The notes under the pieces are model-generated. The model did not search any database. It saw only the letters and a list, made by a program, of their open reading frames with translations, and had not been told where the DNA came from. Both the position numbers and the translations under genes were made by a program. Of a DNA stretch of 64,000 bases, positions 52,328-64,000 are shown piece after piece. Each line of letters opens with the position of its first letter. The first letter of the stretch is position 1. Source of the DNA: Cololabis saira (taxonomy: Eukaryota; Chordata; Actinopteri; Beloniformes; Belonidae); contig NC_084599.1 of NCBI RefSeq assembly GCF_033807715.1, positions 10,955,625-11,019,624 of the forward strand, written 5' to 3'.

Positions 52328-52503
52328 TAGGGATGGGCGGTATGAATATAAAAAATGTATCACGATAATTTCTGACATTTATCCCGATAACGATAAAAAT
52401 GACGATAAAAAAATACAATTCAACTCCACCTTTGTAACTATAAAATCTATCTCGCTCTCAAGATCCACCATGTTTGTTACACAAAAACTTAATCAACGGG
52501 ATT

Positions 52504-52546
<43 letters not shown>

Positions 52547-52567
52547 TTTCTTTCTTTCTTTCTTTCT

Positions 52568-52663
<96 letters not shown>

Positions 52664-52972
52664 TCAGGCTCATTTCCTTCCTTCCTTCCTTCCTTCCTTC
52701 CTTCCTTCCTTCCTCCTTTCCTTGTTTTCTCCCTTCCTTCCTCCTTTCCTTGTTTCTCTCCCTTCCTTCTTTCCTTCCTTCTTTCCGTCTTTCCTTCCTT
52801 CCTTCCTTCCTTCACGTACGTTGTGCGTGGATTTAACACAGAACCATAAATCATCTTTACACAAAAACATCATCAACAGGAATTTATCGTTTTTACCGCG
52901 AGATGACAAATTCTTACTGTGAGGAATTTATTTGACGGTTTATCGTTAACGGTAAAATATCGCCCATCCCTA
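52328..52972 (-). mobile_element. hAT-like MITE, family H2, copy 4, with embedded (TTTC)n(TTCC)n
   Basis: Inverted 645-bp copy, ends TAGGGATGGGCGGTATGAAT and AAATATCGCCCATCCCTA, with exact 8-bp duplication CCTCTGGC (52320-52327, 52973-52980). The embedded array spans about 52505-52813. The right side keeps cacgtacgttgtgcgtggat, also present (inverted) in copy 3. Confidence 0.94.
52505..52813 (-). repeat. (TTTC)n-(TTCC)n compound microsatellite inside H2 copy 4
   Basis: About 160 bp of tttc units, the family spacer caggctcatt, then ttcc units with ctcctttccttgttt interruptions similar to those in H2 copy 2. Confidence 0.95.
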
Positions 52973-53099
52973 CCTCTGGCACAATTTGGCGGCGGTGGTA
53001 CATTGGTGATCTCCTCTGCTCTTCCTCTAACCCCAGACCTCTCAGATCCTCTGAATCACTGCCTTTAGCTCCGTCCTGATCAAGGTGAGCTAGTAAGAG

Positions 53100-53300
53100 A
53101 GAGTGCACTTTTACTTGTTAAGTTTCAGCTTTGAAGCCACCTCCACAGCCGGGGAATGTCCTTCTACTGTCAATCAAACACAACCCCTCTATTGACATCT
53201 TTAAAATACAGCTGAAGACACGTTTGTTCTTCTTCTATTTCACTGACTGTCCTGCTTTTAACAATCTATTCAATATCCTCGTCTTTATGTGTCTAAACCA
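53100..53300 (+). pseudogene. Possible LINE C-terminal remnant
   Basis: The + strand reads LLLSIKHNPSIDIFKIQLKT followed by Arg-Leu-Phe, which resembles the Ser-Leu-Pro...Ser-Leu-X-X-Phe-Lys-X-X-Leu-Lys-Thr-X-Leu-Phe end of LINE polymerases. The upstream part is degenerate and there is no catalytic region. It lies just left of a SINE. Weak, short evidence. Confidence 0.4.
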
Positions 53301-53624
53301 TCTCAGTCTAGCCTTTCTCACTGCGTGTGACATGTTCAATCTGAATCCTGTCCACCGTTGTCACTATCACAGAAAATCTTAACGTCTTCAACTCTGCCAC
53401 ATCCAGTGCTGCTTCCTGTCTCTCAAGTTTGAGAGCAGTTTGTGATTTTATTTTTTACTTATTTTTTAGTGTTTAGTTTCTATTTGTTTAGGTTTAGACA
53501 TTAAAAGTCCATTGAGGTCAATTTAGGTTAAGTTTCTTGTTTGGATTTTGAAATGATGGTTTGCTTTGATGGTCAAAGCAGAAATACAAACTTCAGGATC
53601 ACAAATAAATGTGTGCTTTTTCCG

Positions 53625-53875
53625 CGGCAGCACGGTGGCTTAATGGTTAGCACTGTTACCTCACAGCAAGAAGGTCCACGGTCCGACTCCCAGCAGGGTC
53701 TTTCTGTGTGGAGTTTGCATGTTCTCCCCGTGCTTGCGTGGGTTTCCTCCAGGTACTCTGGTTTCCTCCCACAGTCCAAAAACATGCATACTAGGTTAAT
53801 TGATTCTAAATTGCCCGTAGGTGTGAGTGTGTCTGGTTGTTTGTGGGGACTGCGGGTGGAAACTAGCATTTCTGC
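53625..53875 (+). mobile_element. tRNA-derived SINE
   Basis: Starts gcggcagcacggtggcttaa. A box A-like tggcttaatgg (53636-53646) and a box B-like ggtccgactcc (53680-53690) mark an internal RNA polymerase III promoter of tRNA origin. The tRNA-unrelated body follows with tctttctgtgtggagtttgc, ccgtgcttgcgtgggtttcc and cccacagtccaaaaacatgc, the typical fish element. The 3' part ends near ctgcgggtgg without a clear tail and is followed by the H3 element at 53930. Not a functional tRNA gene. Confidence 0.85.
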
Positions 53876-53929
53876 TAAACCCGGTGTATTTACACTGCTT
53901 AATGTAGTGTTAATTAATATGCATTGTCC

Positions 53930-54259
53930 TAGGGCTGGGCGATTTTGGACAAAAATAAAATCCAGATTTTTTTCTCTGAAAACCCGATTTTCGATTTCGA
54001 TTTCGATTTTTTTAAAGAAAAATAGCAAACAAATTTCCCTATTGGGAATGAAGTGCAATTGAAAGATACTGTAAATCCTGGTTGAGTTTAGTAAAGTGAC
54101 AACATTTACAATTTTCAAACAAAGATGACTAGACGAGCTCTGTCTGTAATGCAGCCAGCTGCAAAAAAGGAAAATTGATTTTCCGATTTTCCTTTTTTTA
54201 ACATCGTCTTGATTAATAAATCCGATTTAGATTTAAAATCGATTAATCGCACAGCCCTA
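53930..54259 (+). mobile_element. hAT-like MITE, family H3, copy 2
   Basis: A 330-bp copy of the element at 30319-30702 with an internal deletion, exact 8-bp duplication CATTGTCC (53922-53929, 54260-54267). The core tccctattgggaatgaagtg is shared. Confidence 0.94.
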
Positions 54260-55359
54260 CATTGTCCCGTCTAAATAAACTTTGAAACATTTCAAAAATG
54301 CTTTTGCGATTTGATTTAAAATCCACCTGTTGACAAGACGAATCCGTCATTTTGGAAAGTAATGCAGAAATATGTTAATGGAAAGTGTTTAATTGACCTT
54401 AAAGGGGTTTCTAATGACCCAGTGTTCCCTACAACCTACCACCTCCTCACACTCCAACCACCTGCTTCTGGTTTCTTTTCTTTTGATAAAAAGAAAAAAA
54501 AAACTCCTAAAAGAAAACTTAGATGCCAGCCTTGGCATATTAAACCAAACCCTGATGAGGCTGTGTTGCTCTAATGTCCTAAATGGCTTGTTGTACAGTG
54601 CTGAACGCAGAGCGGGGGTCTGAGGCAAGCTGTGTCTGCGGCTCTGTTTGCTTCTACAATGCCTTTCATCTCCTTCATATCAGCCCTCCTTTCATCAGTC
54701 CACCCCCGCTGCGCCGTTTCAGAGGAGGGGTCCAGTCGGCGAGTCGGATTAGCCTCCAACTGGTGCTTGTCCAGATTCTGATTCTGAAGGGGGGCTTAAA
54801 TCAGCCTTGCCTCAGAAAAGACGAGAGGAAGGAACACCGTGGCGGGAGCGGAGGAAAAAGGGACCCCTGCGGGGGTGACGCTCCTCTTCACTTGTTTACC
54901 TTGCAATTAATGTGCTGGATTGTCCTGTGAAAAGAGAAAGTCAAGTGTGTAGAGGATGGAGTAATGGGCCACCACTGATACAGATACAGGAACTGGTGGG
55001 GTTTATTATGCTTAAGCGAAGGGCTTCAATGGCTGCTCAGCACCTGCTCTTTTGGTATAGTATAGAGTTGTAGAGTGTGTACTGTGAGGGATCACGGTCG
55101 GGCCACAGGTGAGGCCGCCAATCAATCAAGAACAGATGTCCCTCGGAGAAAAATGTTCTACACTGTGAACGTGTGTTTTTTGGTTGTTGTTTTTTGTATA
55201 TATGTCAGTGTGTGTGTACGTGTGTGCCGTTCGCTGGCACAGTGGTGAACACAGAGGCTCTGTCAACGTTGCACCGCCCTGCAGCACGGCAGCCTGTGGA
55301 CCTTATTTTAGGCCACGCCAGGTGCAAGTGTTTTGGGCTGGTTACATGATCTTGGATGA

Positions 55360-55499
<140 letters not shown>

Positions 55500-55565
55500 G
55501 TACATGTGCATGCTTTCGTGTGTGTTGGCATATAAAGAGCCTTAATTGTGTGCTGGGGCATGTTT

Positions 55566-55665
<100 letters not shown>

Positions 55666-55750
55666 CTGCAGGGGTCCAGGAAAGGTCAGAGATTGGGTGG
55701 AGGTGCCAGGAATAGGGGTGTGAGATGCCTGGGTGTCTACTGGGCCATGT

Positions 55751-55856
<106 letters not shown>

Positions 55857-55994
55857 GTATGAATGCAAAAATGAATACAAGGTCTCCAAACTTAAAGATG
55901 CGGCAAAACAAAAGCTGACCAGAGAGGGGCATTTTTCTTCTTCTCCTGAATCCCTCCTCACGTTTATGCCCTCTGTCTATTCCCTGCAATGATT

Positions 55995-56073
55995 TCTCCT
56001 CTCCTCTCCTCTCCTCTCCTCTCCTCTCCTCTCCTCTCCTCTCCTCTCCTCTTCTCTCCTCTCCTCTCCTCTC
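55995..56073 (+). repeat. (CTCCT)n microsatellite
   Basis: About fifteen ctcct units with a single cttct variant; homopurine-homopyrimidine tract. Confidence 0.95.
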
Positions 56074-56263
56074 TCACGTAAACACGATGCTGCTTTCTGG
56101 ATCTGGGATGCCTGAGGGACAGAGTACAGACAGGAGCCCCATCACCATGACAACAGCTTCTCTGAGCTGCCTGACACCCAGACACCATTGGCTGAGGGCT
56201 GTTGGGGGAAGGGGGAGAGGTAGAGGGAGAGAAGTGGGAGTAAGTTAAGCAAAGGGGTAGAAG

Positions 56264-56264
<1 letters not shown>

Positions 56265-56309
<45 letters not shown>
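56265..56309 (+). repeat. (GT)n microsatellite
   Basis: About 22 GT units. Confidence 0.96.
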
Positions 56310-56312
<3 letters not shown>

Positions 56313-56375
56313 TCTGCGCAGAGAGAGAAAAAAGGAGATAACGGAAGCAAACGACCCCATTTCTCCTCATTGTGC

Positions 56376-56378
<3 letters not shown>

Positions 56379-56415
<37 letters not shown>

Positions 56416-56435
56416 ATATGTGTGTGTGTGTGTGT

Positions 56436-56515
<80 letters not shown>
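56379..56515 (+). repeat. (GT)n microsatellite, 137 bp
   Basis: GT units interrupted only by tatgtata and one ga. Confidence 0.96.
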
Positions 56516-56516
<1 letters not shown>

Positions 56517-57090
56517 TCTTCATGTTCATGTGATGGGTTGATATAAAGGAGTGGAAGGGCGGGGGAAGGGGGTGGGGGGGTCGGGGGGCCAGTGTGCGTT
56601 AAAGGGTGTGGAGGCATGTGTGTAAATGATCTTCTCAGGGTCGTATAACCGTTCTGCCGGTCCACGTTGTGTGTAAATGCGATTGTGCATGTATGTATGG
56701 CTGCACCCATAGCAGCTAAACGGTAACTGCTTCACCTCACTGTCACCTCACTGTTCACATCAGATGAGACCCATTTCAAATTTGTAAACTGTCACTGAGA
56801 AAACTCCTTCAATTAGGTTTTTCTTCTTCAACGACATTAGAAGTTTTGCCTTCTCCAACATCATGCAGTGAACTTTACATCGGTCGATCACCGCTGGAAA
56901 TTTTCGGTGTGCTTTGACGTCGTCATGTCCATAAAGTTTGGGATTTTGAAAGTCATTATGAGAAGATAATGAGGGAGGAGGAGAACACCAGCTCATATGA
57001 GCAGTCACTGACTTTCCATACATTGTTACAGGTCCAATTTTCAAATAGGCTCAACATCCAAATGACGATGACAGATGTAGAACCAATTAC

Positions 57091-57127
57091 TACTTTACTT
57101 TACTTTACTTTACTTTACTTTACTTTA
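57091..57127 (-). repeat. (AAAGT)n tail of the LINE fragment
   Basis: Seven or so tacttt units on the + strand, i.e. AAAGT repeats at the 3' end of the reverse-strand LINE, consistent with a microsatellite-type LINE tail. Confidence 0.85.
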
Positions 57128-57886
57128 TCTATTTCTCAGGACAATGCACATTGATGAACATATATACATATGTAAATGTGCCAGATTGTAGCACCAGGCT
57201 AGTTTCCATCTGTACCCCAATATAGGCAGGTAAGGTGTTAAAAGCAGAGAAGATAAAAATGCAATAAGAAAAAGAAAACAGAAACAAAGACAAGTGCAAT
57301 TAGTAAAATTAGAATGATAAAAAAAGGTTAGTAGGTAGGAGGAGACCCAAACACACATTAGGTGTGTGTACATTTGTTGACCTCTGAGCCACATTTTTAT
57401 CTGGTTTTTAAAAGTTGTTAAAGAGGGGCATCCCCTTATTTGTACAGGTATAGAATTCCATAACGCACTACCCTTTATGGATAGTGCGTTATGGCTAAAA
57501 GCAGTTTCCTCTACGACTCTGTTGGACACTGCTCGAGTGACCCGCGACTGTCGGTATTTAAAAAATTCCTGGAGGCAAGGTGGTGCCAGGCCATGTAGGG
57601 TTTTATACATTAGACAACTGTATGAGAATTTGCAGGAGTTGTCGAAGCTTAATAGATTGTATTTGTCCAAGATGTTGCAATGATGGTATGAGATAGGTTT
57701 TTTATCTAGGATTTTGAGTGCTTTTTTATATAAAACCTCCACTGGCTTGAGTGTGGTAGGCCCCACCATGGTCCAGGTTGTGTTGCAGTAGCTTAAATGT
57801 GAGAAAATCCTAGCATGTAAAAATGTTAGGGCAGCAGTGTTTGACATGGCACATCTAATGTGCTTAAAATTATAAAGATTGAACTT
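57091..57886 (-). pseudogene. LINE fragment: C-terminal end of a reverse-transcriptase ORF (L2/CR1-like)
   Basis: On the reverse strand an open frame runs from about 57886 to 57125. Recognisable strings are FKHIRCAMSNTAALTFLHAR, LSYCNTTW, LYKKALKILDKKP, MYKTLHGLAPPCLQEF and ALWNSIPVQIRGCPSLTTFK. This is the usual C-terminal domain of vertebrate non-LTR polymerases of the L2/CR1/Rex group. The YADD catalytic part is missing because the copy is 5'-truncated. A 3' UTR (aatgtgcattgtcctgagaa) ends in an (AAAGT)n tail at 57091-57127. The frame is unusually well kept over about 250 codons, suggesting a fairly recent insertion. It is not a host gene; exact clade uncertain. Confidence 0.8.
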
Positions 57887-59105
57887 TGACTAATCGTGTT
57901 GCTTTTCTTTTTCCTTGTTGTTGTGATTTTGACTACATTTATAGGTTGTATTGTTCAATAAGATGGTATTTGTGACTTTTTAGGGACTTTTTGAACAGCA
58001 GCCCTGCACTGTGAGAGGTCTTGCTGCCTGTTGATGGTTCAGCTCGGTTTCTGCTCGGTTCTGTCGGTGGCGGAGAGCAGAGCGCAGCAGTGTCCGTAAA
58101 CCAGTTGTTACCAGATGATGGAGGCTGTGCGCAAGGATAAAATAGAGATGACTTTTTTTTTTATTTTAAAGACATAAGAAAGCAAGTTTGATATTATTGT
58201 CATAAAATAAGAACAACACTCAGTTGTCTTAGGCTCTCTCTCTCTCTGGAAATGTTATATTCTGGACAGGCCTAGTGAACACATACCAAGAGTTTGAGTC
58301 AGATTTCTGTTTCTCTCAGTGAACAGTAATACAATAGGCATGCAGTAGAACAAACAAACACAAAAAAAACAACAATATCAATGCTTAACAAGTCAAATCA
58401 AATCAGTTATGTTTACATATGCCTGTATGTTGAAACAAAATTCGCCCCAAGGTGATACCCGGGTTTGCACAGTCAACTTCTTACTTTTAAACGTTTGACT
58501 TGAATGACGATTAACTTTTGATGATGGCACAAATGCAAACATGGATGTGAGCTGTAACTGACTGGTGGGCGGAGGCATCAAAGCGTGAGGCGGTAATTCC
58601 ACTTTTCAGAATGGATTATTATCATCTGCTTCTTTACCTTAATTTTGCACCAGGAGGGCGAAGAGTGGCTTCTTGCATTTTTGTTCCTTTTGCTTGTGTA
58701 ATTTGTTATTGAAAGCATCGGAGTTACAGAAGCCTTGGTTTTCCAGTGTTTGCGTTACATGCAGAAGGGCTGTGCAAGGCGATGCGCCATGTTTATGTGA
58801 AGCCTGGCAGCGTGCCGGCGAGGGGGACGGCAAAGGAGTGCGTGTGTGATATTTATTTTTTCTTTATTTTGTGGAGCAGAGAGAGAGCGAGGACATGGTT
58901 TTTGTATATGTGTTCATATTAACGCGTGTTTGTGTCTGCAGCTCCATGTGTGGAGGGTCTTCCTGCCGCTCTGTGATCTCTGGCATATTTTGACTAATCA
59001 TTGAGGAAGGGCAGCATGTGTCTCCATGAATATGATCTCGGGTGCTTCATGCTGTTTGTCTGTGTGTCAGTGATTGTTTGCGTGTTCGTGTTACCACTCA
59101 CAGTC

Positions 59106-59124
59106 GGGGGGGGGGGGGGGGGGG
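59106..59124 (+). repeat. G19 homopolymer
   Basis: Nineteen consecutive G in a GT-rich tract; potential G-quadruplex former. Confidence 0.95.
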
Positions 59125-59676
59125 TGCATGAATGTCTCAGCCTGTGCTTGCATACGTGTCAGTGTACCCATGTGCAGGAAAAACAGAATTTTATGCATGC
59201 AAACATGCTAAAGAAGAGCTAGAGGTTGAGGAGCAGAGGGAGCAGAGTGATGAAGTGGAGGAGGTTGCTGCTAAATCAGAACCAGAGGTTGAGACAGGGC
59301 GACGGAGCAGAGGCTCAGATAGGGGGGGTTGCTACGTGTGTGTGGGTCTTAATGTCCATGTATATTTCTGCGCTAGAGACGGCTCTAGTCTGCCTGTCTG
59401 CCGGGGTGTGGAGGTGAGGAGGGTAGAGGAGAAACGTGGGTGGGTGGGGGCAAGCAGGAATGAAACAGTAAGCATGTTTCACCTCAGCCATTAATCCTGT
59501 CTTGTGACTCTAGAGCAGAACCAAACTCAAAAGAACAAGAGACTGCCTCTCTTTTTTATTCTAATCTCTCCATTTTTTCTTCTCTGTTTCTCAGCTCTTT
59601 CAATTTATTCGCTCTGTTTCCCTCCTTCTTGTTCCCTTCTCTCTTTGCTATCTCTCCCAGGCTTTATGTTCATGCC

Positions 59677-59682
<6 letters not shown>

Positions 59683-59748
<66 letters not shown>
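59683..59748 (+). repeat. (GT)n microsatellite
   Basis: About 33 GT units. Confidence 0.97.
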
Positions 59749-59751
<3 letters not shown>

Positions 59752-60269
59752 CGCTCGTCCCCTCTCTGCTTGTCTCTGTGCGTGCCACTGCTGGGCTGAG
59801 ACTATGCCGGGGATATTTCTGTCAGCCTCTATTTATTTATTGATGGCGATGCTGGTGAGAGTTCGCCTGCCCACATGTGTGCTTCTATCAAGAGAAAGTG
59901 AAGTGTTCTCGGGAAATCTTTGCCTCCTCTTCCTCTCTCCAACTCCTCTCCACGGCTCCTCCAGAATAAATATTTGTCAACGTCCGTCCCGACGGCGGTG
60001 CAAAGGCCGACCCAGGAAGTGTTGGCTCTCTGACCTCGCAGGGAGCCGGCTGCTCTTTCCGTTTGCTCCACGGCCCCGTCTTCGTGTGGAGGATGAAAAA
60101 GCCGGTGTCGCTGAAATCGGAGTTACTGTCTCTCGCAGCTAACCGGCCTATGAGAGACACTGCTTGGCAACTGACATGGTCCCTAGAAGCAAGAATGCAA
60201 AAAGAGGACATTGATGTCAGATGTCCTCGCATGTCAGGTCCCTGCTGAGCTCTGGGAGCCCGTCCACTG

Positions 60270-61037
60270 TAGGGCTGGGGATCCATTCAAATGTCAAGAA
60301 TCGATTCCATTCCGATTCTTGAGATTCAGAATCGATTATCAAGATGTGATTCGATCCGATTCGATTCGATTCTGATATTGATTTGGGTTAATGTTTTTAA
60401 AACGTTTTTTTGAGCAATGGCATGAATTATATGACTGTAGTTATGCAAAATATTACTACTAGTATTATATTGAGATTCAACAGATAGAATCACGGTAGCA
60501 GCTAATGATGCTGTAAGAACCAATCAGCTCCCAGAATGCTGATAGAACTGCTTTCAGAAACATCATGTGGGTCAGAATTACCAAACAGATCCAGGGAGGA
60601 AACAGAGTCGTATGAAATCGGTTTTATTTTTTCCCACATTCCGTTTTTATTTGTTCCATTTTCGGTCTATTTTGGTTTTTAATTTTTGAGAATTTGGTTT
60701 TTAGCATTTTTTGCAAATGTAACCCCAAGACAGTATATAAAGTAATGAAATATAAACAATTTATGCAATTATAACACTTTAATGTTTTCATACCTTTAAA
60801 CATATTTAAAGGCAAAAACATGGCACCAGTTATTCTCGTGTCCAACAAAACATTCCTTTTTTGGGGATAAACAAAAAAATAACCAAAAGTTTTAATGATG
60901 AAAAAAAAAAAAATAAATAAATAAATAAAAGAAAATAAAAGAAAAAAAATCGATCTTTAGACATATTAATCGATTTTTAGGAATTAATATGAAAATCGAT
61001 TTAGAATTGGGAAATTGATTTTTTCAACACAGGCCTA
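60270..61037 (-). mobile_element. hAT-like MITE, family H4, copy 2
   Basis: A 768-bp inverted relative of 23797-24444, left end TAGGGCTGGGGATCC, right end TTCAACACAGGCCTA, exact 8-bp duplication GTCCACTG (60262-60269, 61038-61045). The interior differs substantially from copy 1 except near the ends. Confidence 0.92.
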
Positions 61038-61726
61038 GTCCACTGGTGCTCCCGCGGTTTATCGGCTGGTGCGGCTCGCAGGGACAAGAGGGGCCGACAT
61101 GTGTGGAGGTGGCATGGCCAGAGGAGGGGGTTGGGGGATTTGGCAGGTACGGTTGCAGAGTCATCCCATGGATGGCTGACCTGCTGTTGCTCGCTCTGCT
61201 GGTGGCACAGGCGATCACTGTCAGTGGTGGGAAGGGGGAAACAAGTTGTTCAAGTCCTGGGTCCCTCTGTGGTTACACACATGTTTCTTTTTGTAGGAGG
61301 CAAAGGACTTGAGTTGTGTTTGGGTGAGATTTAAACCAGGTTTGTTGATAGGAGCTCTGTCACTCAACCACACTGTTTAATCGGTTTCATTTCCGGTGGC
61401 CTTTAGGTTGGGAGGTATGAGCTAGCCACTCTGTTGTTTTCCTCTGTTATGAACTGCTGCTTTCCAGCTTTGAGCTCATCATTTAGTCAATGCTACCTTG
61501 GGTCTTGGAAGGCAGAAGTGTCGTTCAAGTCCTGGATCGGACTAAGAGCCTGGGGACATCCGTCGAGTGGCAGCCACAGCTCCATAGCACCAAGGCTACG
61601 TCCACATGAGTTTATTTGAGATTTTAAAAAACTGCTTCAAAATGAGAATGGAGCAGCATCCATGCTTGTTACACCACGATAAGTGCATATCTCAAAGCCT
61701 TCCATGTGCACTGGGCATGTGTGAAG

Positions 61727-62332
61727 TAGGGCTGGGCGATATGAACCAAAAGTCATATCTCGATATTTTCTAGCTGAATGGCGATACTCGATATATATCG
61801 ATATTTTTTCTGTGCCATAATTGGGGTTTCCCCCAAAGCGTTATAGCATAGCATCTCTGTTAGCTTCTTTTTCTGAGGCAAACCCTTAAAAAAACAGTCA
61901 GTTTTAATACAAAGCCTCGTGTCAAATGTCACACAGGTTCCTTTATTAACAGAGGTCTGCACAATATCAAAATGTATAAAACAAATGAAATAAAAATAAA
62001 CTGCCTGCATATATAGAATAAAAATGCTTCTTGAATAAAATAAAACAAATATCCCTTTCCTGCATAACAATTAAATTAAAATACACTGTGCAATTAATAC
62101 AATGTAGACAGTAACAGGCAGACTTTTCCAGAGGTTGACAGTTGTGCAAATAACAAAACATTTGTGCAAATCTCAAATAAAATATTCAAGTCAATTTGTC
62201 ACAAAATAAGCTATATCAAAATTGTAAAAAAAAAAAAAAAAAATTCTCGATATAAACGATATTGTCTCGTACCATATCGCGTTTGAAAATATATCGATAT
62301 ATATTAAAATCTCGATATATCGCCCAGCCCTA
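61727..62332 (-). mobile_element. hAT-like MITE, family H1, copy 4
   Basis: An inverted 606-bp copy with ends TAGGGCTGGGCGATAT and ATATCGCCCAGCCCTA. An exact 8-bp duplication GTGTGAAG (61719-61726 and 62333-62340) fixes both ends and supports hAT-type insertion. No transposase frame. Confidence 0.93.
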
Positions 62333-63033
62333 GTGTGAAGAGGTAAAAACAGACTGAAAATCTGCTGGAAATAATCTCGTTTTTGTTTTGTTTTTCTTTT
62401 CTAATGGTTTTCCTTCCATAAATGTAGGTAGTTGCTCTGCTATTATTTGTAGATTTTTGGCTGCATAACAGTTTCGAAGCAAATCATGATAGAAATAGAA
62501 ATCAATCCAACTAGTAACTAGTTACTACTTCATCGTTTTCAAATGTTTCAGCCCTTTTTTAAGGGCAGAATTCGCTGGACTGTGGTGTACACCAGATGTA
62601 ACCATCATATTAAAGTGAATTGACGTGTATGCAGCCAGCGTTGCCGCTACCTTTCCAGTACGATCAGATAAGGTGTGTATAAATTCAACCTCCTACTCAT
62701 AGAAGTTAGCATCATCAACATTCAAATGGGATCTGCTGTGGCTGACGTGTCTAAGAGCCGGCCTTTATTGGCCTTTTAAGGTACTGCCGTCCTGGAGGTC
62801 TTTGGACCCCAGTCCAATCCTCGCCCACACAAATAAAGTATAAAAGCTTCTGAAAAATGAGAAGAACATTGAGCCTCTCTTCATCCATCAGAGCCTCTGA
62901 TCTAAATAAGCTGGATCTCAATAGATTATTTCTTAAAAGAATATTCCCTAATTAAATCAACTCTAGGTCTGTTACTGGGTGGTAATAGGAGAAAACTTTC
63001 ACAATGGAACAAAACAATCTGAATTGAATCAGT

Positions 63034-63627
63034 TTTAAAGGTGACCTATTATGGCATCTAATACCTATTATAAACAGACCTTGAATGTCTTAAAAACAAG
63101 CTTTAGATTTTTTTGCTAAATAAATTAGAAATTCAGTCTCTAAACCATGTCTTTATCTTCCCATTCTCTAACCTCATTATCTATGCAGGATTCTGAGTGG
63201 GCGGGGCTATGATAATGAGGCTCTGTGCTGATTGGCTGTCTGAATGATGCGTAACAGGGGAGGGCACAAAGCAAGTTTTTACAACCAACAACAGAGCAAT
63301 TCGCATGTCTAGCTCGAACAGATGCCATCACGATACACCGCTACGGAAAAATGGCGGAAGCTCCGGCCGGCTGAGTTAGTTGTGGGCGTGGTTTCACGCA
63401 CCGGAGGACAACCGATGTAAATCGCTCCCGTCGTTACGTAACGAAAGGGAGCAGAATCTGAACGGCTCGTAGATCCACATCACACTGGATGGATCATCCG
63501 GGCGCTGTACAGACACTGCAGAATTTGGTTTCTTTCCTCCATCTCTGAGTTGGCAGGCTGAGGGGAGACCACTTTATATATGTTAAAGCAAGAAAAAACG
63601 TGTTTTTCATAATAGGTCTCCTCTAAA
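63034..63627. mobile_element. Non-autonomous DNA transposon with GACCTATTATG ends
   Basis: About 594 bp bounded by tttaaaggtgacctattatg and cataataggtctcctctaaa, an inverted repeat of 20 bases with two mismatches. The type is abundant in fish. Interior includes gggcggggctatgataatga. A short reverse-strand frame (63140-63331) has a Cys-Ser-Val-Val-Gly-Cys-Lys-Asn string reminiscent of a THAP finger start but no more of the domain. Confidence 0.75.
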
Positions 63628-64000
63628 TTAGAACAGATTATATGTTTGTAGTTTTTTTGTTGTTGTTTTTTTTTTTTATCATATTTTTATCCCCTGATGG
63701 TGGAGGCTCTGCGCCGACTCTGCGCCCTGCCCGGCGGTGGGCGCGGCACAAACCGCGCTGTATGTGAAAGCAGCTTCACACACCACCCTACTTTTGTCAG
63801 TTTCTCGTGTTCCTTCTTTAAATGGGAATTCAAAATGAGTCCAAACATCTGATCTGAAAGGTTTTCCACTTGCCATCATCGCCATTTTATTGTTGTTTGG
63901 TCACGTTCAGCCACCGTCCACAAAACGCGAATCATAAGAAAATGTTGTGCACAGCGCCCCCCACTGGCCGGGAGGTGAATCAATTCAGAGGCTTTGCTTA

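Noticed and set aside
53625..53700. Possible tRNA gene (box A and box B present)
   Set aside because: The sequence continues into a typical SINE body and no cloverleaf acceptor stem can be made; it is a SINE head.
59504..60142. 212-codon + frame
   Set aside because: Runs through a (GT)n array with no recognisable domain and no splice context; treated as chance.

Overview
The window is eukaryotic, intron-rich vertebrate DNA, almost certainly from a teleost fish. The evidence is three consecutive, correctly spliced exons of a vertebrate single-stranded-DNA-binding-protein (SSBP2/3/4) gene, a Rex3/RTE-like retrotransposon fragment, a fish-type tRNA-derived SINE, a dense population of non-autonomous hAT-type DNA transposons, and very long CA/GT and tetranucleotide microsatellites.

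Layout: the only protein-coding gene I can support runs on the + strand across the whole window. Exon 2 (3989-4061), exon 3 (11430-11491) and exon 4 (25011-25095) encode the N-terminal LisH/LUFS domain of an SSBP-family LDB1 cofactor. Bases 1-3988 are the 3' part of intron 1, 4062-11429 intron 2, 11492-25010 intron 3, and 25096-64000 an intron 4 of at least 38.9 kb. Exon 1 and exon 5 onward lie outside. The paralogue is not settled: Pro-Asp-Arg-Arg-Glu in exon 4 recalls SSBP4, Arg-Arg-Glu-Thr recalls SSBP2, and the SSBP3 form (Glu-Arg-Arg-Asp) fits least.

The introns hold at least eight families of short non-autonomous hAT-like elements (18 copies). Thirteen copies are flanked by exact 8-bp target-site duplications readable in the sequence. 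No transposase reading frame is present, so all would have to be mobilised in trans. Four copies of one family carry embedded (GGAA)n/(GAAA)n arrays, up to about 1 kb at 42.1-43.1 kb, so this transposon spreads microsatellites. Other repeats are a GGCCCCGTTTACAC-ended element with a nested MITE forming a perfect 32-bp palindrome, a related stand-alone MITE, degenerate LINE pieces (Rex3-like at 19.1-19.7 kb, L2/CR1-like at 57.1-57.9 kb, possible at 53.1-53.3 kb) and a SINE at 53.6 kb.

From 50 to 60 kb the intron is dominated by simple repeats: a 350-bp (TTA)n, several (GT)n arrays, and opposed (GT)n and (CA)n arrays near 55.6-55.85 kb that can form a hairpin. The remaining intronic DNA has no coding signal. 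A few tracts look like non-repetitive regulatory candidates, but that needs cross-species comparison. I found no previously undescribed system; the most notable content is the transposon-microsatellite biology.
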